A stretch of 64,000 nt of DNA from contig PBJR01000011.1 of NCBI GenBank assembly GCA_002721175.1, positions 12,326-76,325 of the forward strand, read 5' to 3'. The notes below the pieces were generated by a model that was not told the DNA's origin, did not search any database, and worked only from the letters and a program-made list of their open reading frames with translations. Shown in pieces: positions 40,361 through 50,075 of this stretch. How positions within the stretch are numbered: the stretch's first letter is position 1; each line of letters begins with the position of its first letter. The DNA comes from Flavobacteriaceae bacterium. Its GTDB lineage: Bacteria > Bacteroidota > Bacteroidia > Flavobacteriales > Flavobacteriaceae. Both the position numbers and the translations under genes were made by a program.

Positions 40361-40879
40361 TTGATGAGTAAAGAAATTATCAATAGAGTAGCAAAAAGTA
40401 ACTTAATCACTATCAATCTTGAAGATTATTATCCTCAAGGACAGAGAACTCATCTGGATATAAAAGATTGGCTAGATCAAGAGCTTGTTTTAAAAGAAAA
40501 TGAATTTCGTGAAGAATTAAAATCCTTTGATTGGAGTCAATACAAAAATCATTTTGTTGCTTTGCACTGCAGTAGTAATGCCATCATTCCGGCATGGGCC
40601 TACCTATTAATCCAAACACATCTTCATGGAATTGCCAAAAAGGTTGTTGTTGGGTCAATAGAAACTTTGGAGAGTATTATTTATGACTATACCATTGAAA
40701 ACCTCGATCTTGATTATTGCAAAAATAAACCAGTCATAGTGAAAGGTTGCTCTGACAAAATGGTCCCACAAAATGCATACGTAAAATTAGTAAATAAACT
40801 ACAGCCAATTGCCAAATCAATCATGTATGGTGAGGCCTGCTCATCTGTTCCACTTTATAAAAAAAGAAAAGAGCTATAA
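40361..40879 (+). CDS. DUF2480 family protein
   Basis: 172 aa, last gene of the SUF operon; sequence matches my recall of the DUF2480 family. Confidence 0.75.
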   Translation: MMSKEIINRVAKSNLITINLEDYYPQGQRTHLDIKDWLDQELVLKENEFREELKSFDWSQYKNHFVALHCSSNAIIPAWAYLLIQTHLHGIAKKVVVGSIETLESIIYDYTIENLDLDYCKNKPVIVKGCSDKMVPQNAYVKLVNKLQPIAKSIMYGEACSSVPLYKKRKEL

Positions 40880-40906
40880 AATTTTTAATAACTTCTGAAG
40901 TTTTTT

Positions 40907-42109
40907 TTAATCATAATCTGGATATAAAAAATGATTATAAGGAAAACGTGAGACATGAATTTTACGCACCTCAGAATAAATATATTTTTTAAAAGACTCC
41001 ATATTTTGTTTGTTAAGTGCAGAAATAAATAAGGTTTTTTTTCCTAGTTTTGACATCCATGTATCTTCCCATTCTTTCAGCGAGTAATTGGATTTCGTTC
41101 TTTGTTTTGTAAGATCAATTTCGTCATATGGCTCAGGCTCATATGCATCGATTTTATTGAATACCATCACAGTAGGTTTATCAATAACCTTAATTTCTTC
41201 CAAGATCTTGTTTACAGATTCTACATGATCTTCAAAACTTGGATGGGAAATATCTACCACATGAACTAAAATATCAGATTCTCTGACTTCATCCAAAGTA
41301 CTCTTGAATGACTCCACAAGCTGAGTTGGTAATTTTCTTATAAACCCAACAGTGTCACTTATCAAAAAGGGGAGGTTTTTGATAACCACTTTTCTCACAG
41401 TAGTATCCAAAGTAGCAAATAACTTATCCTCAGCAAAAACCTTTGATTTACTAATTACATTCATTAATGTTGATTTTCCAACATTAGTATATCCAACTAA
41501 TGAAAGTCTAACAAGGGTACCTCTATTACCTCTTTGGACAGACATTTGCCTATCAATTTTTAAAATTTTTTTCTTAAGCAAGCTTATTTTTTCACGTACA
41601 ATTCGTCGATCTGTTTCAATCTCAGTTTCACCTGGTCCTCGCATTCCAATTCCACCTTTTTGGCGCTCCAAATGAGTCCACATACCTCTCAAACGAGGCA
41701 ATAAATATTGGCATTGAGCCAACTCTACTTGGGTTCTTGCATAGCTTGTCTTGGCACGCTGAGCAAAAATATCCAAAATTAAATTTGTTCGATCCAATAC
41801 TTTACAATTCAAAATTTTACTCAAATTACGCTCTTGCGTTGCGGAAAGTTCATCATCAAAGATTGCTGTACCTACACCAAAATCCTTAATAAATTTTTGA
41901 ATCTCCACAAGCTTACCGCTTCCAATAAAAGTTGTAGTATTGGGCATCTCCATTTTTTGGGTAAATCTTTTTATTACTTCACCTCCAGCTGTATATGTTA
42001 GAAATTCCAATTCATCTAAATATTCCTTAGATTTTTCCTCACGCTGAGTCTTATTGATTATTCCTACCAGAACAACCTTTTCGAAATCTACCTTTTTTTT
42101 CTCAAGCAT
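40907..42109 (-). CDS. hflX: GTPase HflX
   Basis: GPGETEIETDRR, G1 GYTNVGKSTLMN, G3 DTVGFIRKLP, NKID. Start at MLEKKKVDFEK (42109); the track start 42130 lies upstream of a TAATTTTG -7 element. Confidence 0.94.
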   Translation of the reverse strand: MLEKKKVDFEKVVLVGIINKTQREEKSKEYLDELEFLTYTAGGEVIKRFTQKMEMPNTTTFIGSGKLVEIQKFIKDFGVGTAIFDDELSATQERNLSKILNCKVLDRTNLILDIFAQRAKTSYARTQVELAQCQYLLPRLRGMWTHLERQKGGIGMRGPGETEIETDRRIVREKISLLKKKILKIDRQMSVQRGNRGTLVRLSLVGYTNVGKSTLMNVISKSKVFAEDKLFATLDTTVRKVVIKNLPFLISDTVGFIRKLPTQLVESFKSTLDEVRESDILVHVVDISHPSFEDHVESVNKILEEIKVIDKPTVMVFNKIDAYEPEPYDEIDLTKQRTKSNYSLKEWEDTWMSKLGKKTLFISALNKQNMESFKKYIYSEVRKIHVSRFPYNHFLYPDYD

Positions 42110-42117
42110 AACCATTG

Positions 42118-42125
42118 CAAAATTA
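42118..42125 (-). promoter_or_regulatory. Putative -7 element TAATTTTG for hflX
   Basis: TAnnTTTG match (caaaatta on +) about 9 nt upstream of ATG 42109. Confidence 0.4.
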
Positions 42126-42177
42126 CACATAAATGTAACCTAGAATTATATTATATTCAATTGATATTGTATTAGTT

Positions 42178-42209
42178 ATGTATTTCATCGAAAAAAAATG
42201 TATTTCATC
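42178..42209. repeat. Two perfect 12-bp direct repeats ATGTATTTCATC with 20-bp period, upstream of the adhesin operon
   Basis: Copies at 42178-42189 and 42198-42209. Confidence 0.85.
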
Positions 42210-42282
42210 AATTTGTTACAGCACTAATAAATAAACTGTTATGTTTTTGTTAAATTCATAGCTTAAATTAACCAACAATACG

Positions 42283-45200
42283 ATGAAAAATATTACCACT
42301 GCACTTCTGTGCCTACTTTTCTCAACTTATTCTTTTGGGCAAATTTTGAACGAACCCGCATCATGGCCCAATGCGTCTTGGACAATTACTGGAACATATA
42401 ATGCCGGGGGACTTCTATCCAATCCCACTACCGATGGTAGTAATTTAACATGGGATGATGACGGTGCTGGAAGCGCTTCAGACGATGACATTCAGGTGAC
42501 CTCCCCTGTTATTGATTTGACAGCAGCTTATAATGGTGGTGAAACGTGGATTACAGTCATTGGAGAATATGTTTATAACGAACTTGGTGGTGATATTTTA
42601 TTAATTGAAACTTACGACGCAGATGCTATGAGTTGGTCTGCTTTACAAACATTTACTGAAAATTCTACTTCGACTTTAGATTATGAAGTCTGTGCATCGA
42701 CAGAAGCCTATCAGACTCCAATACTAGATATTTCAGGATTTACTCCTACACAACTTTCTGGTTTTCAGTATCGAATTTCATATGATGATGTCGATGGATG
42801 GATGTGGGGTTGGTGTTTAACATCTCCCACAATCACTTCAGCAGCTCCACCCACATGTTTAGTACCATCCGACCTTTCTGCCTCTGCAGCATCCTCATCT
42901 GCGGTGATTAACTGGACTGCCAATAATGGAGAAATTCAATGGGAGTACTCACTTCAACCAGCTGGTACAGGTTTGCCAAGTGGAAGTGGTACTACCACAA
43001 CTGATAACCCATTGACCCTAAGTGGTTTAACAGCAAATACATCTTATGAAATTTATATAAGAGCAGTATGTGATGGTGGAGACCTCAGTGATTGGGTTGG
43101 CCCTTTGAATTTCACCACGCAATGTGACGAGATATCAACAATCCCCTACTTTGAAGGATTTAATTCAGATTCAGCCACTCAAAATTGTTGGACAGTGTTG
43201 AACGAAAATGGTGACGGTGATCAATGGAATATGGACTACACGTTCAACTCATTTGAAGGAGATGAAGTAGCTGCAATGTATACTGACTTTAATAGCGGTA
43301 ATAATGATGATTGGTTAATATCCCCAGGGCTAGTATTGACTGGAAATGAAAGATTAAAGTTTCATCAAAGGGTTCAATCTAGCTTTGAGCCTAACGATTT
43401 TGAAGTTCTGTTATCTACTACTGGTATTGGTACAACAGCTTTTACTAATGTCTTATTACCATTAGCAGAATATGATAATACTGAGTACATTGAATATATT
43501 ATTGATTTATCGGCCTATTCGGGAACCGTAAATATAGCCTTTCACGTTCCTGGCGGTGGTCTAGACGGATGGAGATTATATATAGATAATTTTATTGTTG
43601 AACCTATTCCAACTTGTCCAGAACCAACAGATTTAGATGCTACAATGCTATCATTTACTGAAGCAGTGCTCAGCTGGATAGGAAATGATTCCGCTCAATC
43701 TTATGAAGTTGTTGTTCAGGCACCAGGTTCAGGTTTCCCAACAGTGGCAGGAAATGTTACTGATGATACTAGTCTTAACTACACTGGATTAACGCCTGAC
43801 ACAAACTATGAGTTCTATGTTCGCACTTTCTGTGGTACTGCGGATGGATACAGTAGCTGGGCAGGACCCTTCCTATTTTATTCAGGCTATTGCCCGTCAG
43901 TTCCAACTAGCAACGATGGACAAGGAATCACCCAAGTTGTTTTGGGAGGTACTACCTTTGCTTCTGCTGGTGATGTTACTTACGAGGATTTTACTACTCC
44001 AACTGTAGATTTAAGCCAGTCAGTGACAGCAGAGCTTTATATTACATTTGCAACAGGCTGGACATACAATACCAACGTTTGGATAGATTTCAATAATGAT
44101 TTAGTATACGATAACGATACGGAATTATTTTACCAAGGCGAGTCATTAGTGAACAATCCAACAACTCTAGATGCGTCCTTTGTCATCCCAGGTGACGTTC
44201 CATTAGGAGTTTATAATATGAGAATTGGAACAGCTGACTCTGGCCAGTTCAATCCTGATCCATGTTATAATGGTTCTTGGGGTGTTACTATTGATATGAC
44301 TATTAATATAATCGAAGCCCCATCGTGTGTACCTCCATCTGGGCTAACTGCTGAGAATATCACTGGGACATCAGCTGATCTAAGCTGGACGGGCGATGAT
44401 ACAAATGTGTCATGGGAATATGTTCTTCAATTAAATGGAGAGCCTGCACCAACTGGAAGTGGAACAGCTACAGCAACAACAAGTTTCCAAGCAACTGATC
44501 TTGATTATTTAACAACATACGATTTGTATGTCATGGCGCTTTGTGGTGATACATTTGGAAATAGCAATTGGATAGGTCCCTTCTCTTTCACAACAACCCA
44601 ACAGATATACTATGATATTGAATGTGAAATTGGAAGTACGCCAACAGTTATTGACTACTGCTATACTGATAACGATTCAACCTTCTGGGTATTTACTTCA
44701 GATAATGGATTCCCACTTGAGCTAACATTTAATGCAGGTACAATGAGCACGTTTGGAGACAATATTTTGGTATATGATGGTGTCGATAATACAGGAACAT
44801 TATTATTTGACTTAAGTGCTAACAACTCAGGAGGTGATCTTTCTGGCGTTGTAGTTGAATCTAGCTCAGACTCAATATATGTTCAAATAGTTTCAAGTGC
44901 TTTTACAAGCTGTGAGACCTCGTCATTCTTGGAAGAAATAAACTTTGAAGTTATATGTAAGACATGTATTACACAATCTGTTGATTTTGAAGTTATTGGA
45001 AGTTGTGAACCAGATCAAGAGTTTTTGATTGAAGCAACAGTAACAGATATGGGAGATGCATTAGGTATCGAATTATCAGACGGCCTCGGAGTAACACAAA
45101 CTGTTTCCTCCACTGGAGTTGTTACTTTTGGACCTTATAATGCGAATGACGAAATTACTATCTCAACAGTCAATGTGGATGATCCAAGTTGTGCTCTTGA

Positions 45201-46716
45201 CAGTGGATTACTCACATTTTTGTGTCCACCTCCGCCTAACGAGTGTTCGATTGTTTATGCAGGAGAAGATACAACCTATTGTAGTGACGGATCGGTTGGA
45301 ACTACATTATCAGCAACCTATCACATTGTTGGTCAAGACAGTAATTCCTATGATATTAATTCACAAGAAAATTGTCCAACGCCTAATTTAACAGGGGGAA
45401 CGCCGACAAGTTTGAATATAGACGACCAGTGGTCAGACGTTATAGATATCGGTTTTGAATTTTGCTTCTTTGGAACAACTTACAATCAAATATTGATTGG
45501 CTCGAATGGAGTCCTCTCATTTGAATTTGATAATGCAGGTGGATACAATGGATGGGGACTCGGAGCAGGTGATTTACTACCTAATTCAACTAATGGAACC
45601 ATATACAATGCAAATATCTTTGGGGTTGGGCACGATATAGATCCATCAGCTGGAGGTGACATCAACTACATGATTCTTGGTTCATTCCCTGAAAGACAGT
45701 TTGTTGTCAACTATAGTAATGTTTCACACTTTTCAACTGCATGCTTAGATGAAAATGGAGAAAGACTCACCTCAACTACTCAAATTATATTATACGAATC
45801 GTCTAATTATATAGATATTAATATTATTGATAAGCCCGTATGCGATAGCTGGAATGGTGGATTAGCTGTAGTTGGAGTTCAAAATATTGATGATACAATC
45901 GCCTTTACACCTGAAAACAGAAATACTAGTGTTTGGGAGACTACAAATGAATCTTGGCGCTTTTCTCCATCTCAAGGCGATGCTGATTACATATTCGAAT
46001 GGTACGATGGTGACAACAACCTAGTGGGAACAGAAGACACAATTACAGTTTACCCTGAAGCCCCAACAACATATATTGCTGCTGTAACATATAATCTGTG
46101 TAATGGTGATGTAGCAACAGCATTTGACGAAGTTTTTGTTGAAGCAACACCAACCCCTATACCAGTTCCGGTTGAAAGTGAAATCATGGTTTGTGGCGGA
46201 GATGAGGTAACGCTCGAAGTAAACGTTGATCCATCCCAGCTCGTTCCTGATGCCGATGCCATTGTGTATTACTGGACTTACAACAATGTAGATGTACAAG
46301 AAGGTCCAAATAATACTTACACATTTGATGCTGGAACAGACACATTTGGAGACTACACAGTTACAGCTTATAACCAATTAACAGGGTGCTACTCAGATGC
46401 TGTTATTTCAGTTAATAGTTATATGAACGAAAACTGTGTTGATATTCCACAGGGAATCTCACCAAACGGAGACGGATTTAATGATTGTCTTGTACTAGAT
46501 CATTTAGAAGACAGAGAAGATATTGTAAAAGCTGAAGTTTACAATAGATATGGCGTGAAAGTCTTTGAGCTAAATGATTATGTTGACCATTGGTGTGGCC
46601 AAGACGGTAGTGATAGTTCAAGCGGTAAATTGCTTCCAGTTGGGACCTATTTCTATGTAATTAAATTTGCCTCTGATCGAGAACCGATCATAAGCTGGAT
46701 ATATCTTAACTACTAA
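42283..46716 (+). CDS. Large (1477 aa) secreted multidomain protein: choice-of-anchor J-like, three FN3-like domains, GEVED-like domain, T9SS type-B C-terminal domain
   Basis: Signal peptide; FN3-like repeats 'L.WTANN.....YE.YIRAVC'; C-terminus 'GISPNGDGFNDCLVL...AEVYNRYGVKVFEL...GKLLPVGTYFYVIKF'. Confidence 0.85.
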   Translation: MKNITTALLCLLFSTYSFGQILNEPASWPNASWTITGTYNAGGLLSNPTTDGSNLTWDDDGAGSASDDDIQVTSPVIDLTAAYNGGETWITVIGEYVYNELGGDILLIETYDADAMSWSALQTFTENSTSTLDYEVCASTEAYQTPILDISGFTPTQLSGFQYRISYDDVDGWMWGWCLTSPTITSAAPPTCLVPSDLSASAASSSAVINWTANNGEIQWEYSLQPAGTGLPSGSGTTTTDNPLTLSGLTANTSYEIYIRAVCDGGDLSDWVGPLNFTTQCDEISTIPYFEGFNSDSATQNCWTVLNENGDGDQWNMDYTFNSFEGDEVAAMYTDFNSGNNDDWLISPGLVLTGNERLKFHQRVQSSFEPNDFEVLLSTTGIGTTAFTNVLLPLAEYDNTEYIEYIIDLSAYSGTVNIAFHVPGGGLDGWRLYIDNFIVEPIPTCPEPTDLDATMLSFTEAVLSWIGNDSAQSYEVVVQAPGSGFPTVAGNVTDDTSLNYTGLTPDTNYEFYVRTFCGTADGYSSWAGPFLFYSGYCPSVPTSNDGQGITQVVLGGTTFASAGDVTYEDFTTPTVDLSQSVTAELYITFATGWTYNTNVWIDFNNDLVYDNDTELFYQGESLVNNPTTLDASFVIPGDVPLGVYNMRIGTADSGQFNPDPCYNGSWGVTIDMTINIIEAPSCVPPSGLTAENITGTSADLSWTGDDTNVSWEYVLQLNGEPAPTGSGTATATTSFQATDLDYLTTYDLYVMALCGDTFGNSNWIGPFSFTTTQQIYYDIECEIGSTPTVIDYCYTDNDSTFWVFTSDNGFPLELTFNAGTMSTFGDNILVYDGVDNTGTLLFDLSANNSGGDLSGVVVESSSDSIYVQIVSSAFTSCETSSFLEEINFEVICKTCITQSVDFEVIGSCEPDQEFLIEATVTDMGDALGIELSDGLGVTQTVSSTGVVTFGPYNANDEITISTVNVDDPSCALDSGLLTFLCPPPPNECSIVYAGEDTTYCSDGSVGTTLSATYHIVGQDSNSYDINSQENCPTPNLTGGTPTSLNIDDQWSDVIDIGFEFCFFGTTYNQILIGSNGVLSFEFDNAGGYNGWGLGAGDLLPNSTNGTIYNANIFGVGHDIDPSAGGDINYMILGSFPERQFVVNYSNVSHFSTACLDENGERLTSTTQIILYESSNYIDINIIDKPVCDSWNGGLAVVGVQNIDDTIAFTPENRNTSVWETTNESWRFSPSQGDADYIFEWYDGDNNLVGTEDTITVYPEAPTTYIAAVTYNLCNGDVATAFDEVFVEATPTPIPVPVESEIMVCGGDEVTLEVNVDPSQLVPDADAIVYYWTYNNVDVQEGPNNTYTFDAGTDTFGDYTVTAYNQLTGCYSDAVISVNSYMNENCVDIPQGISPNGDGFNDCLVLDHLEDREDIVKAEVYNRYGVKVFELNDYVDHWCGQDGSDSSSGKLLPVGTYFYVIKFASDREPIISWIYLNY

Positions 46717-46739
46717 CCAACACAACTAATAAGAAGAAA

Positions 46740-47657
46740 ATGAAAAAGTTAATTTTAATATTTTTTAGTATGCTAATTGTTCAGCAGGTTTCTGCTCAGC
46801 AGGATCCGCAATACACCCAATATATGTACAACATGAACATCGTTAACCCTGCTTACGCAGGAATGTCAGAAGGGCTTTCAATTGGCGCCTTATACCGAAG
46901 TCAATGGGTTGGTTTAGATGGAGGTCCTGAAACATTCACGTTTAATATTCACTCACCTGTTGGAAAACAATTAGCACTTGGTCTTTCAGTTATTTCAGAT
47001 GAAATTGGACCAGTGAACGAAACCAACGCCTATGTTGATGTTTCGTATACAATCCCAGTTGGAATGGAAACACGGTTAGCATTTGGAGTTAAAGGAGGAT
47101 TTACTTTTCATGATATAGCGATTGCTGAAAACCAAATAAGTCTAGTTGATTTAGGGGATCCTTTCTTCGCAAGTGCAATTAATGAAACTACTCCAAATAT
47201 TGGTGCTGGAGTTTACCTCTACAAACCAAACAGATATTATGTGTCTGTCTCGGTTCCTAACATTCTTAATGGTGTTCATTTGGATACCAATGGAACCCAG
47301 ATAGGTTCTGAATCTGAGCATTTGTTTGGAGCTGCTGGATATGTTTTTGATTTATCAGAAAACTTTAAATTAAAACCACACGCTCTAATTAAATATGCAT
47401 TTGATGCACCTGTAAGTTATGACATAAATGCTAACGTTTTTATGTATGACCTAGTAGAACTGGGAGTTGGATACAGACTTGATGACTCTTTTAGTGGTAT
47501 GGTCAATTTCCAAGTCTTGGACAATTTAAGAATCGGATATGCATACGATGCTATTCAATCAGATCTGGATATTGTTACAAATTCTTCACACGAAGTATTT
47601 ATTAATTTTGACTTTAACTTTTCATCCAAGGTATCAAGGTCACCGCGTTATTTCTAA
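46740..47657 (+). CDS. PorP/SprF family type IX secretion system membrane protein
   Basis: QQDPQYTQYMYNMNIVNPAYAGMSEGLSIGALYRSQWVGLDGGPETFTFNIHSPV. Confidence 0.93.
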   Translation: MKKLILIFFSMLIVQQVSAQQDPQYTQYMYNMNIVNPAYAGMSEGLSIGALYRSQWVGLDGGPETFTFNIHSPVGKQLALGLSVISDEIGPVNETNAYVDVSYTIPVGMETRLAFGVKGGFTFHDIAIAENQISLVDLGDPFFASAINETTPNIGAGVYLYKPNRYYVSVSVPNILNGVHLDTNGTQIGSESEHLFGAAGYVFDLSENFKLKPHALIKYAFDAPVSYDINANVFMYDLVELGVGYRLDDSFSGMVNFQVLDNLRIGYAYDAIQSDLDIVTNSSHEVFINFDFNFSSKVSRSPRYF

Positions 47658-47678
47658 ATTTAAGCTAAGTATATTATC

Positions 47679-49589
47679 ATGAAAAAATATAGTACAATTT
47701 TAATTATCATATTAGTCACTGGTTTATTTGCCAATGCCCAATCAAAATCAACAAAAAAAGCTGATAAATTATTTTCTAAATTTGAATTTGTCGAAGCTGC
47801 TAAAGAATACGAAAAAGTCATTTCTAAGGGCGGTGGTAGTGAATTTGTTTATGCTCGACTTGCTGAATCATATTATAATGTATACAATACTCAAGACGCA
47901 GAAAAGTGGTACGCAAAAGCTTTGGAAACCTCTGAAGTACCAGAGACAATTTATCAATATGCCCAAATGCTCAAAGCCAATGGTAAATATGAAGCATCTA
48001 ATGTACAAATGTCAAAATTTGCATCAATGAGACCAGCTGACCACAGATCGACTGCGTTTTTAAACAATCCAAGCTACTTGCCAAAAATTCTTGAAAAAGG
48101 TAAAAAATTCAATGTTCAAGAAATGAATATTAACTCTGAATTTTCTGATTTTGGAGGAACTTTTAGAGATGGTAAGCTTTATATTTCTAGCGCAAGAGAA
48201 GAAAGTGGAAAAAATTATGGATGGAATGAAGAGCCTTTCCTTGACATTTATGTCTCAAGTAAAAATAGCGATGGGTCATTCAATACTCCCTTAGCCATGG
48301 AAAATCTTAACACGAAGTACCACGAAGGTGTTGTTTCTTTTTCACCTGACGGCAGTACTATGTATTTTTCTAGAGAAAGCTATTTCGATAAAATTTTCGA
48401 ACGTGATTCCTTATCAAGAAATAAGTACAGTGTGTTGAATCTTTACAAATCAACTATGGAATTAGGAGAATGGTCTGAGGGCGAGGCTTTGTCAGTAAAT
48501 TCTGATAATTATTCTGTTAAAAATCCTGCTGTCAGTGCAGATGGAAAAACTCTGTTTTTTTCTTCAGATATGGCTGGAGGTTATGGAAAATTTGATATCT
48601 ACTCTGCCCCAATTAATGATGACGGATCAATTGGAGTACCAAAAAATTTAGGACAAAAAGTTAACACTGAGGGACAAGAAATGTTCCCTTTCGTAAGCTC
48701 TGACAATATCCTCTACTTTTCATCTGATGGACACTTAGGCCTTGGCGGACTTGATGTTTTTTTTACAAAAGTTGTTGATGATAAAGTTGGTCCAGTAAGA
48801 AACGTTGGGATTCCAGTTAACGGAAATGCAGATGATTTTGCGTTTAGTATTAATCCCGAAACTGGAGAAGGTTTTATTTCTTCAAATAGAGAAGGTGGAA
48901 CAGGAAGCGATGATATTTATTTTGTAAAAGTTTTACAACCCATATGCGATGTTTTAGTCACTGCCACTGTGAAAGACAGTGAATCTGGAAAAGTCCTTTC
49001 TGGAGCAAATGTAAATGTAACAGATTCTGAAGGAAATATTTTCGGCTCAAAAAAAACAAATGATAATGGTGAGGTAAATTATATCGTCGAATGTGATACA
49101 AATTTATATCTCACTGGTTCATTGGATGAATATGAGAGTAGCTCAACAAACCTTTTACTTTCAACAGCTGAGGAAGCTACAATTGATATTTTGCTGGATC
49201 CAATTGATGAAATTATACTTGCAAACAAAGTAAATCTGAATCCAATTTATTTTGATTTTGATAAATCTAATATTACTGCACAGGCTGCATTTGAGCTAGA
49301 CAAACTGGTTCAGGTGATGAATAAATATCAATCTATAGTAATCCATGCAGAATCTCATACAGATTCTCGAGGAAGTTCCACATACAATCAATCACTATCA
49401 GAAAGAAGAGCTTTAACAACTGCTCAATATGTAATTTCTAAAGGAATTGATAAAGACAGAATTAAAGGAGTTGGATTAGGTGAATCTAAGCCTGTAAACA
49501 GATGTGGTGCTGGATGTAGCGAGGAAGAACATCAAATGAACAGACGTTCAGAATTCATCATAGTTGACGGAAACCCAAATGAAAATTGA
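47679..49589 (+). CDS. OmpA-family protein with TPR, PD40-like and carboxypeptidase-regulatory-like domains (PorE-like)
   Basis: KADKLFSKFEFVEAAKEYEKVI (TPR); SADGKTLFFSSDMAGGYGKFDIY (PD40); IYFDFDKSNITAQAAFELDKL...HTDSRGSSTYNQSLSERRA (OmpA). Confidence 0.9.
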   Translation: MKKYSTILIIILVTGLFANAQSKSTKKADKLFSKFEFVEAAKEYEKVISKGGGSEFVYARLAESYYNVYNTQDAEKWYAKALETSEVPETIYQYAQMLKANGKYEASNVQMSKFASMRPADHRSTAFLNNPSYLPKILEKGKKFNVQEMNINSEFSDFGGTFRDGKLYISSAREESGKNYGWNEEPFLDIYVSSKNSDGSFNTPLAMENLNTKYHEGVVSFSPDGSTMYFSRESYFDKIFERDSLSRNKYSVLNLYKSTMELGEWSEGEALSVNSDNYSVKNPAVSADGKTLFFSSDMAGGYGKFDIYSAPINDDGSIGVPKNLGQKVNTEGQEMFPFVSSDNILYFSSDGHLGLGGLDVFFTKVVDDKVGPVRNVGIPVNGNADDFAFSINPETGEGFISSNREGGTGSDDIYFVKVLQPICDVLVTATVKDSESGKVLSGANVNVTDSEGNIFGSKKTNDNGEVNYIVECDTNLYLTGSLDEYESSSTNLLLSTAEEATIDILLDPIDEIILANKVNLNPIYFDFDKSNITAQAAFELDKLVQVMNKYQSIVIHAESHTDSRGSSTYNQSLSERRALTTAQYVISKGIDKDRIKGVGLGESKPVNRCGAGCSEEEHQMNRRSEFIIVDGNPNEN

Positions 49590-49613
49590 TCATTAAAATA
49601 CAAATCATTAAAG

Positions 49614-49639
49614 CCCCCAATACTTGGGGGTTTTTTTTT
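49614..49639 (+). terminator. Rho-independent terminator of the adhesin-PorP/SprF-OmpA operon
   Basis: cccccaa-tac-ttggggg followed by a nine-T tract. Confidence 0.9.
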
Positions 49640-49946
49640 ATATCACTTTATAAAAAACAAATGATACCAAATGTGTCAATATTTGGAACAAAATGAGTGA
49701 TAAAATACTGTAATGTTTTCTTAATTCTATTTTTTTGGCCATTAAAATTTTATGTCTTTTGCCATTATAAATTAGCCAGTTTCTAAAGCATATGAAAATT
49801 GAGACTGATACAAAAAAAAAGGCTTGATTTGTATTTAAAAAATTAATTTTCATTTGCTTTAAAAATTCCATAATAAAAAAAGTAAAAGCAAAAAAAACAC
49901 CTATTTGAAGCAGAGAAAGATATAATCTTGCTAATTTGCTTGCCAT
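49638..49946 (-). CDS. Small putative membrane protein
   Basis: ORF from MASKLARLYLSLLQIGVFFAF; several hydrophobic segments; no recognised family. Confidence 0.45.
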   Translation of the reverse strand: MASKLARLYLSLLQIGVFFAFTFFIMEFLKQMKINFLNTNQAFFFVSVSIFICFRNWLIYNGKRHKILMAKKIELRKHYSILSLILFQILTHLVSFVFYKVI

Positions 49947-50027
49947 CTTTGTTTTTATATATCTAAAATGGATATATACTGAAATATATAGCTGATCGTT
50001 AAAACTCATAAGTTCTCTTATAAAAAA

Positions 50028-50053
50028 ACCTGTGAGTTAAATAATTCACAGGT
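50028..50053 (-). terminator. Rho-independent terminator downstream of the TonB receptor-DUF5689 unit
   Basis: acctgtgagtt-aaat-aattcacaggt stem; T-tract on the minus strand. Confidence 0.75.
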
Positions 50054-50075
50054 CTTTTGATCTCTAAATCGGATA

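Noticed and set aside
46021-46377. Minus-strand Cys/Ile-rich ORFs 46021..46377 and 46050..46262
   Set aside because: Antisense to the adhesin CDS and overlapping each other in different frames.
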